A stretch of 64,000 nt of DNA, from assembly GCA_965222015.1 (NCBI GenBank), contig CBDCTL010000023.1:868001-932000 (forward strand). Direction: 5' to 3'. Below the pieces are notes generated by a model. The model saw only the letters and a program-made list of their open reading frames with translations. It ran no database searches and was not told where the DNA came from. Each line of letters starts with the position of its first letter. The stretch's first letter is position 1. Positions 27,562 to 37,488 of this stretch are shown here, piece after piece. The DNA comes from JANQPX01 sp965222015 (GTDB lineage Bacteria; Pseudomonadota; Alphaproteobacteria; Geminicoccales; Geminicoccaceae). Both the position numbers and the translations under genes were made by a program.

Positions 27562-27761
27562 GCAAATGCTCTCCGGTTCATGCGGCGCGCTCGATTCCGC
27601 AAAGACAACCGGGGAGTGCGCCGATGTCAATGGGGAGGATCGGGGGGCGGATCCGAAGGGGGCGGGGAATGGACCTGGCCGCGATCATGGCGCATTACGG
27701 GAAAGACGACCGTCGACGAGACCGTGGCTCGTCCTAGGAAAATGCTCTCGGGGAGGTGGAC

Positions 27762-28814
27762 ATGTTGGGAGGTGGCAAGGCGATGAACCGGCAGGAGCTT
27801 CGCGACAGACTGGCGACGCGGCCTCGTGTCGCGCTCGCCCACCTGCCGACCCCGCTCGATCCGCTGCCCCGGTTCAGCGAGGCGCTGAAAGGTCCGGGAG
27901 GCGGCCCCGCCATCTGGATCAAGCGGGATGACATGACCGGGCTCGCCTTCGGCGGCAACAAGACACGGCAGCTGGAGTTCGTGTTCGCCGACATGCTGGA
28001 ACAGGGCGCCGACGTTCTCGTGGCCGGCGCCTACACCCAGTCCAACTGGTGCCGGCAGATGACGGCGGCCTGCCGGAGGCTCGGTCTCGACATCTCGCTG
28101 CTGCTGCTTCACGGGGAAAAGGGGCCGGCACTGCAGGGCAATCTGCTGCTCGATCACCTGATGGGCGCCGATGTCACCGTCGTCGATCTGGACTCGATGG
28201 AACATCTGCAGCCGCTCCTGGACGCCAAGGGCGAGGCACTGCGCCTTGCCGGGCGAAAACCCTATGTGATGAAGCCACTGGGCGTCGAAAGCCTGGCGCT
28301 CGGCGCGCTCGGCTATGTCGAGGCGGCGGCCGAGCTGGACCGGCAATTCGATGACGCGGGCCTTGTACCGACCCACCTCTATGTCTGCGGCGCGAACATG
28401 ACGCCTGCCGGTATGGCGCTCGGCTTCAAGGCGCTGGCGCGTGACATCCGGCTCGTCAACGTCACGCCCATCCAGTGGAGCGAGCCGCGCGCCGACGACA
28501 TCGTCAGGATCGGCAATGCCGCCGCCGATCTGCTGGATCTGGAGGTCAGGCTCGAAACCGGCGACTTCGAGAGCCATGACGACTATATCGGTGAGCGCTA
28601 CGGCGTGGTCAGCGACGGCGGACGGGAGGCCCTGAAGCTCATGGCGAGAAGCGAGGGCATCATTCTCGATCCGGTCTACAGCAGCAAGGCGCTCGCCGGT
28701 CTGATCGACCACGTGCGACTTGGATCGCTGACACGGGACGACACGGTCGTTTTCGTCCATACAGGTGGAACGCCCGCTTTGTTCGCCTATGCCGAAGATC
28801 TCGAACTGGGCTGA
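27762..28814 (+). CDS. PLP-dependent D-cysteine desulfhydrase/ACC deaminase family
   Basis: 350-residue fold-type II PLP enzyme. The PLP-binding Lys is in the GGNKTRQLEF motif (near residue 60), and the phosphate-binding and C-terminal FVHTGGTPALF segments are typical of the D-cysteine desulfhydrase, ACC deaminase and L-cysteate sulfo-lyase (CuyA) group. The usual QSNH motif reads QSNWCRQ here, so substrate preference may differ. GGGGAGGT sits before the ATG at 27762; a second ATG at 27783 also has a GGAGG box. Confidence 0.85.
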   Translation: MLGGGKAMNRQELRDRLATRPRVALAHLPTPLDPLPRFSEALKGPGGGPAIWIKRDDMTGLAFGGNKTRQLEFVFADMLEQGADVLVAGAYTQSNWCRQMTAACRRLGLDISLLLLHGEKGPALQGNLLLDHLMGADVTVVDLDSMEHLQPLLDAKGEALRLAGRKPYVMKPLGVESLALGALGYVEAAAELDRQFDDAGLVPTHLYVCGANMTPAGMALGFKALARDIRLVNVTPIQWSEPRADDIVRIGNAAADLLDLEVRLETGDFESHDDYIGERYGVVSDGGREALKLMARSEGIILDPVYSSKALAGLIDHVRLGSLTRDDTVVFVHTGGTPALFAYAEDLELG

Positions 28815-28868
28815 CGAAGGCGGCCCGGACCGGCTTCATCCTGCCAAGAATTGTCATGGGTTAGCGTC

Positions 28869-30410
28869 ATGATCCTGTTGAAAAGCCTCGGCCTCGTCGT
28901 GGCGGCATGTGCGCTTGCGATCGTCCTGGCCAGGTTCGCTTTTCCGCTGCCGCCGATCGCCGGCAGACCGCCTGTTCAAGGGTTGGAGACAGATGACGGC
29001 ACCGAGCTCGGGCGCCTCGCCGCCGAAGCGGCGGCGGAGGCTTCTCCGGGCAAGACGGGGATCGCCGCGCTCGCAGGCGGACGGGATGCGTTCGGCAGCC
29101 GCCTCGCCCTCGCAGGGCGGGCGGAGCGCTCGATCGACGCCCAATATTATATCTGGCGCGACGACACCTCCGGGCTTCTCCTGCTTGAGGCGCTGTACGC
29201 CGCCGCGCGCCGCGGCGTCCGCGTCCGGCTCCTGCTGGATGACAACGGCATACCGGGGCTGGACGACACCGTCGCCGCCCTGAACGCGCTTCCCGGCTTC
29301 GAGATCAGGCTGTTCAATCCCTCGACCGTGCGCCGTCCGAAATTTCTGGGCTACGCCTTCGACTTCTTCCGGATGAACCGGCGCATGCACAACAAGTCGT
29401 TCATCGTCGACGGTGCTGCGGCGATCATCGGCGGCCGGAATATCGGTGACGAATATTTCGAGATCGGCGAAGGGCAGTTCTTTCTGGATCTGGACGTGCT
29501 GGCCATCGGGGCGATCGTGCCGGAGACGGTCGACGCCTTCGATGCCTACTGGAACAGCGCTTCCGCCTATCAGGCCGATCTGATCGTGAGTGGCGAAGAG
29601 GGCGGGCTCGATCGTTTTCTCCGGCGGGCGGATGCGGCAGGGCGCCGCGCCGAGGCCGACATTCGTGAGATCACCAGCGCTGATCTCTTCGCGGGCGACG
29701 AGATCGCTTTCGAATGGACCGACGTCGCCCTGGTGAGCGACGATCCCGCCAAGGGCCTGGGCGAGGCCAGCCGCGACCAGCTGATGATCTCCCGTCTCGG
29801 CGCGATACTCGGCCGGATCGATCGGAGCCTCGATCTGGTGTCGGCCTATTTCATTCCCGGTGCGCCGGGCACGGCCTATTTCGCCGAGCTTGCGGCGAGC
29901 GGCGTCGACGTCCGCGTGCTGACCAATGCGCTGCAGACCACCGACGTCGCCCTGGTCCATGCCGGCTACGTCAAATATCGGGATGAACTTCTGTCCGCCG
30001 GAATCGGGCTGTTCGAGCTGAAGCCGGACGCCAGGGCCACCGACGGGCGCGCCGAGCTCGGCGTGATGGGGTCGTCCGGCGCCAGCCTTCATGCCAAGAC
30101 CTTCGCCCTCGACCGCGACCGCATCTTCATCGGCTCGTTCAATTTCGATCCGCGTTCGGCAATGCTGAATTGCGAGATGGGCTTTCTGATCGACAGTTCC
30201 CGGCTCGCCGGCAGCGTCGCCGATGCCTTCGATGATCCCGTCGGCGAGGCGTCCTACCAGGTGGTGCGCACACCGGGCGGCGAGCTGGCCTGGCGTGAAC
30301 GGCTCGCCGACGGGACGACGGTGGAGCATGCGCGCGAGCCGGGCACGACCCTGCTCAGCCGCGCCGGCATCGCCCTGCTCGGCTGGCTGCCGATCGAGTG
30401 GCTACTATGA
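28869..30410 (+). CDS. phospholipase D family protein (cardiolipin synthase-like)
   Basis: 513 residues. An N-terminal membrane anchor (LGLVVAACALAIVLARF) precedes two PLD domains. The first HKD motif starts at H174 (HNKSFIVDGAAAIIGGRN); the second is HAKTFALDRDRIFIGSFN near residue 415. Both contain His, Lys and Asp, so the enzyme should be active on phosphodiester bonds of phospholipids, probably at the periplasmic face. The ATG has only a weak ribosome-binding site; a TTG at 28851 is an alternative. Confidence 0.88.
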   Translation: MILLKSLGLVVAACALAIVLARFAFPLPPIAGRPPVQGLETDDGTELGRLAAEAAAEASPGKTGIAALAGGRDAFGSRLALAGRAERSIDAQYYIWRDDTSGLLLLEALYAAARRGVRVRLLLDDNGIPGLDDTVAALNALPGFEIRLFNPSTVRRPKFLGYAFDFFRMNRRMHNKSFIVDGAAAIIGGRNIGDEYFEIGEGQFFLDLDVLAIGAIVPETVDAFDAYWNSASAYQADLIVSGEEGGLDRFLRRADAAGRRAEADIREITSADLFAGDEIAFEWTDVALVSDDPAKGLGEASRDQLMISRLGAILGRIDRSLDLVSAYFIPGAPGTAYFAELAASGVDVRVLTNALQTTDVALVHAGYVKYRDELLSAGIGLFELKPDARATDGRAELGVMGSSGASLHAKTFALDRDRIFIGSFNFDPRSAMLNCEMGFLIDSSRLAGSVADAFDDPVGEASYQVVRTPGGELAWRERLADGTTVEHAREPGTTLLSRAGIALLGWLPIEWLL

Positions 30411-30464
30411 CCGTGTTCGATCGCCAGAACGCCGGAATGGACGATCCTGCCGACCTTCCGGAAC

Positions 30465-32684
30465 TCACCGAGCCGCGCGCGGGAAAAGGGTTCTGACGGT
30501 CAGGACCAGCATCGCGGCCAAGACCAGGCCGGTGACATCGCTCTCCAGGCTCGGCGCCACCAGCATGATCCCGGCGGCGGCGAAGAACAGCCGGAACAGC
30601 GGGTTGAGCGGGGCGGACAGAAATCCGGTGATCGCCACGGCGAGGCTGAAGACGCCCAGGGCGCAGGTGATCGATACCTGGAGGAAGGACATGAGCGTGA
30701 AATGTTCCGGCAGCATGATCAGCATGGTCGGCGCGTAGACGAACACCATGGGCACCACCAGCTTGCCGAGGCCGAGGGAGAAGGCGGAAAGGCCGGTGCG
30801 GAAGGGATTGGCGCCGGCGATGCCGGCGGCGGCGTAGGCCGACGCGCAGACCGGCGGGGTGATTTCGGAGATGACACCGTAATAAAGGACGAACATGTGG
30901 CTCGCGAGCGGCGGCACGCCGAGCTGGGCGAGGGTCGGCTGGGCGACCGAGGCGAGCATGATGTAGAGCGCCGTGGTCGGCAGGCCCGCCCCCATCAGGA
31001 TGCAGGCGATCGCGATCAGAACGAGGGACAGGAAGAGCTGGATCGAGGGAACTGAGAAGGTCTCGCCCGGGATCCAGTAGACCAGGACATGGAACGCCTC
31101 GGCCATCTGGGCGGCGCCGTTGGTGACCAGAAAGCCCATGCGAAAGCCGATGCCCGTGGTGTTGATGACGCCGACCACGATGCCGACCGCTGCGCCGGCG
31201 GCGCCGACCGCAAGCGCGTATTGCACGGCGACATGCATGCTGTCGCCCAGGCTCGCGAAGGATTCTCGCGGGCGCGGGTTCAGGAGACCGACGACGATGC
31301 AGACGAGGAGAAGCGCGCAGAGTTCGGGCGCGAAGGTGCCCGATGCCGTCTTCCAGATGGCGAAGCTCGCAGCCGCGAGTGGGATGACGAGTGTCAGCGG
31401 TTTCCTGATCGTCGAGTAGCCGACCACCAGGCAAAGGGTGATGCCGAGAAACGCCGCCATATAGGGCGTGTAGCCGGAGAACAGCACGTAGATCAGGACG
31501 ATCAGGGGGAGGATGGTCGGCCAGCCCTCCTTCCAGACGGCCGCCAGCTGCGGCAGCTGCTCCCGCGTATAACTCGGCAAGTCAAGGCGCCTGGCCTCGA
31601 GATGGACGATCGAGAGGACTCCGACATAGTGCATGAGGGCAGGCACGATCGCGGCGATCACGATCGTGGTGTAGGGGACCTCCAGAAATTCGGCCATGAC
31701 GAAGGAGGCCGCCCCCATGATCGGCGGGGTGATCTGGCCGCCGGCGCTGGCGGCCGCCTCGACTCCGCCGGCGAAATGGCCGGGATAGCCCATGCGCTTC
31801 ATGTTGGGGATGGTGAGCGAGCCGGTGGACACGGTGTTGGCGATCGAGGAGCCTGAGATGGTGCCGAAGAAGGCCGAGGAGACCACGCTGACCTTGGCCG
31901 GGCCGCCGGTGTAGCGCCCGGCGAGGATCATGGCGTTGTCGATGAAGAACTGGCCGAGACCCATGCGCTGAGCGATCACGCCGAACAGCACGAAGTGGAA
32001 GACGATGGTCGAGACGACCCAGAGCGTGACGCCGAAGATGCCTTCCTGGGGGAAGTACATATTGTTGATGAACTGCCGCCAGTCGACGCCCGGATGTTTC
32101 AGGATCTGCACGGGGATGTAGGGGCCGAGGAGGGCGTAGGCGACGAACACCAGAATGATGCAGGGGAGGATCGGGCCGAGGGTGCGGCGCGCAATCTCCA
32201 GCACCAGCACCACCAGGATGGTGCCGAAGATGATGTCGGAGGTGACCGGCGCACCCTGGCGGAGTGCCTGCTCGGGAATGGTATAGGCAAGTCCAAGAAA
32301 ATCGATGTCGAGGCCGAGCCAGGAGAAGCCGAGATAGAGGGCGGCGAGGGAACCGGCGATCGCGAACAGCCAGTCATAGAGTGGAACATTGCCGGGCCTG
32401 AGCCAGCTTTTCTCGCCGAGGGTCGTCGCGTGCTCGGTCTTGAGGAGCGGAAAGCCCGTGAAAATCAGGAAAAAAAGACCTGTCAGGTGGATGCCCATAT
32501 GCCAGTAGTCGACGGGCACGCCGAAGCCGGCGACGAAGTAGTGGTAGAGCGCGAAGACGATGGCGACCAGGTAGAAGCCGCGCGCGACCAGCGGGCCGAT
32601 CGGACGAAGGGCGAGGCCCGAGTCGTAACGGCGCTCCAGCTCGTCGAGAGTCTCCTGGTCGAGTCTTTCGGCTTCAGTCGACAT
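30465..32684 (-). CDS. TRAP transporter permease, fused DctQ-DctM type
   Basis: 739-residue membrane protein that joins the small (4-helix) and large (12-helix) TRAP subunits, as in TAXI-type systems driven by an ion gradient. The large-subunit signature is seen in FGTISGSSIANTVSTGSLTI and the repeated ITPPIMGAASFVMAEFL and ITPPVCASAYAAAGIAGANP. It should work with the TAXI binding protein encoded upstream on the same strand. Unusually, 834 bases separate the two, suggesting separate transcription. Confidence 0.92.
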   Translation of the reverse strand: MSTEAERLDQETLDELERRYDSGLALRPIGPLVARGFYLVAIVFALYHYFVAGFGVPVDYWHMGIHLTGLFFLIFTGFPLLKTEHATTLGEKSWLRPGNVPLYDWLFAIAGSLAALYLGFSWLGLDIDFLGLAYTIPEQALRQGAPVTSDIIFGTILVVLVLEIARRTLGPILPCIILVFVAYALLGPYIPVQILKHPGVDWRQFINNMYFPQEGIFGVTLWVVSTIVFHFVLFGVIAQRMGLGQFFIDNAMILAGRYTGGPAKVSVVSSAFFGTISGSSIANTVSTGSLTIPNMKRMGYPGHFAGGVEAAASAGGQITPPIMGAASFVMAEFLEVPYTTIVIAAIVPALMHYVGVLSIVHLEARRLDLPSYTREQLPQLAAVWKEGWPTILPLIVLIYVLFSGYTPYMAAFLGITLCLVVGYSTIRKPLTLVIPLAAASFAIWKTASGTFAPELCALLLVCIVVGLLNPRPRESFASLGDSMHVAVQYALAVGAAGAAVGIVVGVINTTGIGFRMGFLVTNGAAQMAEAFHVLVYWIPGETFSVPSIQLFLSLVLIAIACILMGAGLPTTALYIMLASVAQPTLAQLGVPPLASHMFVLYYGVISEITPPVCASAYAAAGIAGANPFRTGLSAFSLGLGKLVVPMVFVYAPTMLIMLPEHFTLMSFLQVSITCALGVFSLAVAITGFLSAPLNPLFRLFFAAAGIMLVAPSLESDVTGLVLAAMLVLTVRTLFPRAAR

Positions 32685-33017
32685 GTCGATTCCCGGAACG
32701 GGACCAGGTCTGCGGCTGCGCGCATGGGGTTCGATTCCGCGAGCTCGGCTCGCTGGCGATGTTCCGACGCGCGCTCATGTCGGCCTCGTCACAACGGCCC
32801 GGGTCGGACATGATCGGCGTGTTCGGTTGTTTTCGTCGCATGACCGACCTCGGCAATTTGTTACTCGTGCGGTGGTCAAACACCTTGACAGGCGGGGCGC
32901 CCGACGCCCCATCCAATTTTCCCATCGGGTCGGTACGCCGTTTGGCTAGGCTCGATCATCACATCTCTCACCGAATCGGTAACCCTATATTGACCTCGCT
33001 CTGCCAAGTTATTTCGC

Positions 33018-33095
33018 GGCCCATGCGATCCTGGGAATCCGCGCCTTGCCCCACCTCTTCTGACTGGCGGGCGGACTCCCAGGATCGCATGGACC
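33018..33095. repeat. palindromic intergenic repeat, copy 3
   Basis: Perfect 16-bp arms CCATGCGATCCTGGGA (33021-33036) and complement (33077-33092), extended by GG/CC with one wobble. The centre carries ATCCG and GGCGGGCGGA like copy 1. It is the best-preserved match to copy 1. Confidence 0.78.
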
Positions 33096-33397
33096 ACCAA
33101 GGCATTGTCGCAGGATTCGGTCATGCCGGGGTTAACGCCTTTGCGACAACGAGAGTCGCTGCGGCTACGGGGTTGGAAGGGGAAGGTCCGTTCGGGGAAA
33201 TCGAACCGGGTTCCCCGCACCAGCGCGTTCGTGTCGTTTCAGGCGCTGCCGCACGGGATCCCCGGCCTCAAGTCCACTTCACCAGACGCCTCCGCCCACG
33301 CCGTTGCCCGGATCGTTGCCTGCATGGGGCCGGTTGAGCGATCACGGCGGGAGGTTCGTTGGGCGGCATGCCTGCCGCCTCATCCGAACCATCTGAC

Positions 33398-33518
33398 TTG
33401 GTCATGCCAACTGGCGATCTGGTCGAGACGAAGGACTCCCACTGGCCCTCTCGGAACAAGGCTGCATACCGTCGATCACGGTGAAGGCCAAGGGAATCCC
33501 ATGACGTGGTCATACCAC
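33398..33518. promoter_or_regulatory. two GntR-like operator palindromes
   Basis: GTGGTCATACCAC (33506-33518) is a perfect palindrome with the TGGT-N3-ACCA core recognised by many FCD-type GntR repressors; TTGGTCATGCCAA (33398-33410) is a close second copy 108 bases away. They lie right after the TAXI stop, upstream of the permease. No GntR gene is in the window. Confidence 0.4.
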
Positions 33519-34547
33519 TTAGAGCAGCCCGGCTTCCTTGTAGAAGCGCTCGGCGCCGGGATGCAACGGCACGTCCAGGCCCTCGATGCCGTCGAGCGCG
33601 GTTTCGAGGGTGATGACCTTGCCTTTGGCGTGGCCGTTGTCCAGGAGCTTTCGCGCGGTGTCGCTCCAAAGGGCCTTGGTGATGTTGTAGATCAGCTCCT
33701 CGTCCTGCTGAGCCGAGGTCACGAAGATGCCGTTCACGGCGACGGTGCTGACGTCATATTGCACACCCGGATAGACGCCTGCCTCGATGGTCGAGGGGAC
33801 ATAATAGGGGACCACCTCGTTGGCCTTCGCCACCTCTTCCTCGGAGAAGGAATAGAGCTCCATGCCTTTGGTGCTGTCGAGCTGGATCATGGCCGAGACC
33901 GGGGTGCCGGCTGCGTAGAAATAGGCGTCGAGCTGACCGTCGGCGAGGCGTTCGGCGCTCTGGCTGTTGTTGAGCTCGGCTTCTTCGATGTTGTCGCGGG
34001 TGATGCCGTGCGCGCCGAGGATCAGCTCGACTGCGATCTGCGTGCCGGAGCCCGCCTGGGCGATGCCGACGCGCTTGCCTTCGAGGCTCGCCAAGCCGTC
34101 GAGTGAACCACCCTTGGGCAGGACCAGGTGGAGATCCTCGGGAAACAGATTGGCGATGATCCGAAGATCCTCCTTAGGCTGGCCTTCGAATTTTTCCTGA
34201 CCGTGATAGGCGAAATAGAGGGTTGCAGCGCCCGAGAGACCGGCTTCCATCTGGCCTTCCTGGATCGCGGTGACGTTGTGGGCGGATGCGTTGGTCGACT
34301 GAGCGATGGCGACCAGACCCTCGACGCCGCAATTGCCGCCCTCGTCGCAGGGCCGGGAGCCTGGCGGATTGGAGATCGCATTCGCGATGATGCCGCCGAT
34401 CGGGAAATAGGTGCCGCCGGCGCTGCCGGTGCCGATTCTGAAGAACGTCATGTCCTGCGCCTGGGCGACTCCGGCTGCGAGCAGGCCTGCCGCGAGGGCG
34501 GCGCCGGTCACGGTCCGGAAGCTGGGCACGGTTCGGAAAAAGGTCAT
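33519..34547 (-). CDS. TAXI-family TRAP transporter solute-binding protein
   Basis: Periplasmic receptor of 342 residues. The signal peptide (ALAAGLLAAGVAQAQ) should be cut after AQA at about residue 30. The TAXI signature FRIGTGSAGGTYFPIGGIIANAIS (GTGSAGGTYFPIGG) is at the mature N-terminus, and GKRVGIAQAGSGTQIAVELIL is typical. TAXI proteins bind organic acids or amino acids; the ligand is unknown. GGGAG precedes the ATG. It partners with the fused permease at 30465-32684. Confidence 0.93.
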   Translation of the reverse strand: MTFFRTVPSFRTVTGAALAAGLLAAGVAQAQDMTFFRIGTGSAGGTYFPIGGIIANAISNPPGSRPCDEGGNCGVEGLVAIAQSTNASAHNVTAIQEGQMEAGLSGAATLYFAYHGQEKFEGQPKEDLRIIANLFPEDLHLVLPKGGSLDGLASLEGKRVGIAQAGSGTQIAVELILGAHGITRDNIEEAELNNSQSAERLADGQLDAYFYAAGTPVSAMIQLDSTKGMELYSFSEEEVAKANEVVPYYVPSTIEAGVYPGVQYDVSTVAVNGIFVTSAQQDEELIYNITKALWSDTARKLLDNGHAKGKVITLETALDGIEGLDVPLHPGAERFYKEAGLL

Positions 34548-34793
34548 GAGCAGGGCTCCCTGTGGTCGGTTCGTTGTGATCGAAGCGGTCCTGACGGACT
34601 GCCCCTTGGCTGAAACCGACCTTCGCCTTCCTGGCACGCGATTGCAAGTTTCAGCTGTCCGACCCATGCGATGCCGGGGGCTCCGGGGTCGATTCCCGCA
34701 GGCTCGTCCCGTAATCTGTGGGCGGGAGGCCGCGAGCCGCCATAGGCTCGGCCACGAATCCGCCGGCCGGTGACAACATGGGGAGGCTCGCCG

Positions 34794-36413
34794 ATGACCT
34801 TCGAAACGCCCGACTACATCGTCATCGGCGGCGGCTCCGCCGGATCGGTGCTGGCCAATCGGCTCAGCGAGGACGGCCGCTCGACGGTCCTGCTGCTGGA
34901 AGCGGGTGCGGCTTCTCATCCCTACAGTGCGCTGCCGGTGAGCTTCGGGCTCCTGATCGATCATCCCCGCGTGAACTGGCGCTACAGCTCGGAGCCTGAG
35001 GAGAACACGGCGAATCGCCGGATTCCGGTGCCGCGCGGCAAGATGTTAGGCGGTTCGAGCGCGATCAACGGTCTGGTGTTCGTCCGCGGCCAGCCGCTGG
35101 ACTACGACAGCTGGGCGCAGATGGGCAATCGCGGCTGGAGCTTCGCGGACGTCCTGCCGATCTTCCGGCGCCTCGAGGACTGGGAGGGCGGCGCCGACGG
35201 CCATCGGGGCGCCGGCGGGCCGCTGCACGTTTCCGAGGTTCCGGACCGGAATCCGATCTACGACGCCCTGTTCGCGGCCGCCGAAGAGATCGGAATGCCG
35301 TGCAATCCCGATTATAACGGCGCCGCGCAGGAGGGGATCTGCAAGACTCAGACCACCATCAGAAACGGCCGGCGCATGAGCGCCGCACATTGCTTTATCC
35401 GCCCGGTGAAGCGGCGGCCCAACCTTCGAATCGAGACCGGGGCTCTGGTCGAAAAGGTGCTATTGGAGGGGACGCGCTGCATCGGCGTCGTCTACCGCAA
35501 AGCCGGTTCGTCGATCGAGGTCAGAGCTGGTCGCGAGGTCGTTCTTTCGGCGGGCGGCGTGGCCTCGCCACAGGTGCTGGAACTCTCGGGCATTGGCCGT
35601 CCCGACGTCCTGCAATCCCAGGGCGTCGCGGTTCGTCATCGCCTCGACGGCGTGGGCGAGAACCTGCGCGATCACATCAACGCCCGCATCCAGTGGGCCG
35701 TCACGCGGCCGGAGCTATCCTACAACACGCGCATGCGCGGTTTCGGTGTTGTACGCGAGACGCTGCGCTACCTGTTCACCCGCGGCGGCTTTCTCAGCCT
35801 GCCGTCCGCGCCGCTGATCGCCTTTCCCAAGACCCGACCGGAACTTGACGAGCCGGACGTCCAGTTTCATCTCGTCCCCTACACCATCAAGAACCCCAAG
35901 AAGCGGGAGCTGCACAGGGAGCCGGGCCTGACCATCGCCTGCTACCAGCTTCGCCCCGAAAGTCTGGGCTCCATCCACATCGCCTCGCCCGATCCCTCGG
36001 TGCAGCCATCCATTCGCTTCAACTTTCTTTCCGATCCGCTCGATCGGCGCACGATGATCGACGGGTTTCGCCTGATGCGTCGTCTTGCCATGGCGAAGGC
36101 TATGGACGGCCTTCGCGGCAAGGAGCGGTCGCCCGGGGCCGAGGTCGCGAGCGACGACGAGATCCTCGGATGGATTCGCCAGAACGCCGAGACCGCCTAT
36201 CACCCGATCGGCACCTGCCGCATGGGGCCGGAAGGCCGTTCGTCGGTGGTGGACGAGCGCCTAAGGGTTCACGGCGTCGCCGGCCTTCGCGTCGCGGACG
36301 CTTCGATCATGCCGACCATGGTTTCAGGCAACACCAATGCGGCCGCCATCATGATCGGCGAAAAAGCCGCGGACATGATCATCGAGGACCGGGCGTCCAC
36401 TCCGCCGGCCTAA
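34794..36413 (+). CDS. GMC oxidoreductase (choline dehydrogenase-like)
   Basis: FAD-dependent alcohol or sugar dehydrogenase of 539 residues. The Rossmann motif YIVIGGGSAGSVLANRLSE is at the N-terminus; GMC signature 1 is RGKMLGGSSAINGLVFVRG and signature 2 is SAGGVASPQVLELSGIG. The active-site His is in AYHPIGTCRMG and the Asn in SGNTNAAA. GGGGAGG before the ATG favours this start. Substrate is unproven. It is divergent from the TAXI gene, so the transporter may supply its substrate. Confidence 0.92.
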   Translation: MTFETPDYIVIGGGSAGSVLANRLSEDGRSTVLLLEAGAASHPYSALPVSFGLLIDHPRVNWRYSSEPEENTANRRIPVPRGKMLGGSSAINGLVFVRGQPLDYDSWAQMGNRGWSFADVLPIFRRLEDWEGGADGHRGAGGPLHVSEVPDRNPIYDALFAAAEEIGMPCNPDYNGAAQEGICKTQTTIRNGRRMSAAHCFIRPVKRRPNLRIETGALVEKVLLEGTRCIGVVYRKAGSSIEVRAGREVVLSAGGVASPQVLELSGIGRPDVLQSQGVAVRHRLDGVGENLRDHINARIQWAVTRPELSYNTRMRGFGVVRETLRYLFTRGGFLSLPSAPLIAFPKTRPELDEPDVQFHLVPYTIKNPKKRELHREPGLTIACYQLRPESLGSIHIASPDPSVQPSIRFNFLSDPLDRRTMIDGFRLMRRLAMAKAMDGLRGKERSPGAEVASDDEILGWIRQNAETAYHPIGTCRMGPEGRSSVVDERLRVHGVAGLRVADASIMPTMVSGNTNAAAIMIGEKAADMIIEDRASTPPA

Positions 36414-36571
36414 ACGCCGGAAGGGAGCTCCGAAGCCGGGAACGAACGCGATCCGACGACCTGCATGGATTGCGGCCGCGCGATCCGTATCGGACCGCCC
36501 GGATCCGGCCTTCATAACGACGAGGCTGCGAGCTTCAGCCGGTTCGCGGATCTCGACGTCAGTTCCCGCCC

Positions 36572-37162
36572 TCAATGCACCAGCATCGACGTGGTTGTGT
36601 CCCGAAGCCGGCGAAGGGCGGCGGCCACCTGCTGATCGTCGTGGCTGGAGTCCTCGAAAAGCCCGGCGCGCTCCAGCACGTCGAGCGCGTCCGCGATCGC
36701 CAGGCGCTCATCGTTCGAGAGTTCCGCCGCCTCGTCACCGTCGATCGCGGCATCACCTTCCTCCTTGGGGGCGGACTGCGCGTTGGTGCGCTGTTTCACG
36801 ATGGCGTTGAACAAGGTCTGACGCAGGTGCTCGGCGGAGAGGTTGCGCTTGCCGAGAAAGTCGGTCAATCCCGATCCGATCGCCTGCTCGGCGAGGCCCT
36901 CCGAGGGCTCGCCGGTCAGCATCACCATCGGCGTGCCGACGCCGCCATGGCTCGCGGCGATCTGACCGGCGAGCTCCACGCCGTCGGCGCCAGGCAGGCG
37001 GTAGTCCAGCAGAATGCAGTCGAACTTTTCCACCGCGACCATGCCCAGCGCGGTCGGAACGTCCTGGGCTTCCGCCAGGCTGATGTCAGCGTTCATCTGA
37101 TTGATCAGGCGTTTGATCCGCGTACGGTCAAGACGACTGTCGTCGACGATGAGTAACCGCAT
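36572..37162 (-). CDS. response regulator with REC domain
   Basis: 196 residues: an N-terminal receiver (acidic pair in LLIVDDSRLDR, phospho-acceptor Asp in ILLDYRLPGADG, Lys in FLGKRNLS) and a C-terminal Glu/Asp-rich helical tail of about 70 residues that is not a known DNA-binding domain. It is divergent from the binding-protein/kinase operon, sharing a 326-base intergenic region, so it may be part of the same phosphorelay. Confidence 0.87.
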   Translation of the reverse strand: MRLLIVDDSRLDRTRIKRLINQMNADISLAEAQDVPTALGMVAVEKFDCILLDYRLPGADGVELAGQIAASHGGVGTPMVMLTGEPSEGLAEQAIGSGLTDFLGKRNLSAEHLRQTLFNAIVKQRTNAQSAPKEEGDAAIDGDEAAELSNDERLAIADALDVLERAGLFEDSSHDDQQVAAALRRLRDTTTSMLVH

Positions 37163-37488
37163 CCTTCCTCACTTGCCGCAGTTCGATCCTGGAGGAGCAA
37201 AAGGCGTATCGCTACCGACCCTTGAACGGACGCCTCTGTCCGTGATGAGGAGACCATAGACCGCTGAAGGTTTATTTTTCGTTTACGGCAATCATCCAGT
37301 GATCAAGCGCAGTCCGTGTTGTCACCGCTTATCGGTCGCTTCCTAGTTGGCAGGCTTATCGTCGAGTGGTGGAAATTCCCTTTTGGTTGTGTGTTGATGG
37401 AAAATTAACTATTTATGATTTATAACCTCGAGCGAAGAACAGGCCGGATCGACGGCGGTCGTCGGCCGGCAGCACGGGGTTGTTGAAG
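37163..37488. other. AT-rich divergent promoter region
   Basis: Between the response regulator and the binding-protein/kinase operon. It is clearly AT-richer than its surroundings at 37380-37430, which suits promoters on both strands, but I could not assign a convincing -35/-10 pair. Confidence 0.45.

Larger units (their letters stand above)
32685..33518. other. 834-base gap between TRAP permease and binding protein
   Basis: Contains palindromic repeat copy 3 (33018-33095) and two TGGT...CCA palindromes (33398-33410, 33506-33518). Long open frames exist on the plus strand, but they lack ribosome-binding sites and any domain. I find no supportable gene. Confidence 0.5.

Noticed and set aside
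32727..32738. tRNA gene suggested by GGTTCGATTCC
   Set aside because: The flanking bases do not form T, anticodon or acceptor stems, and there is no CCA-compatible end.
32759..33337. 192-residue open frame between the TRAP genes
   Set aside because: It runs through the palindromic repeat, has no ribosome-binding site and no family resemblance.
34663..34740. Fourth copy of the palindromic repeat
   Set aside because: Only CCCATGCGAT and a G-rich stretch agree; there are no complementary arms.
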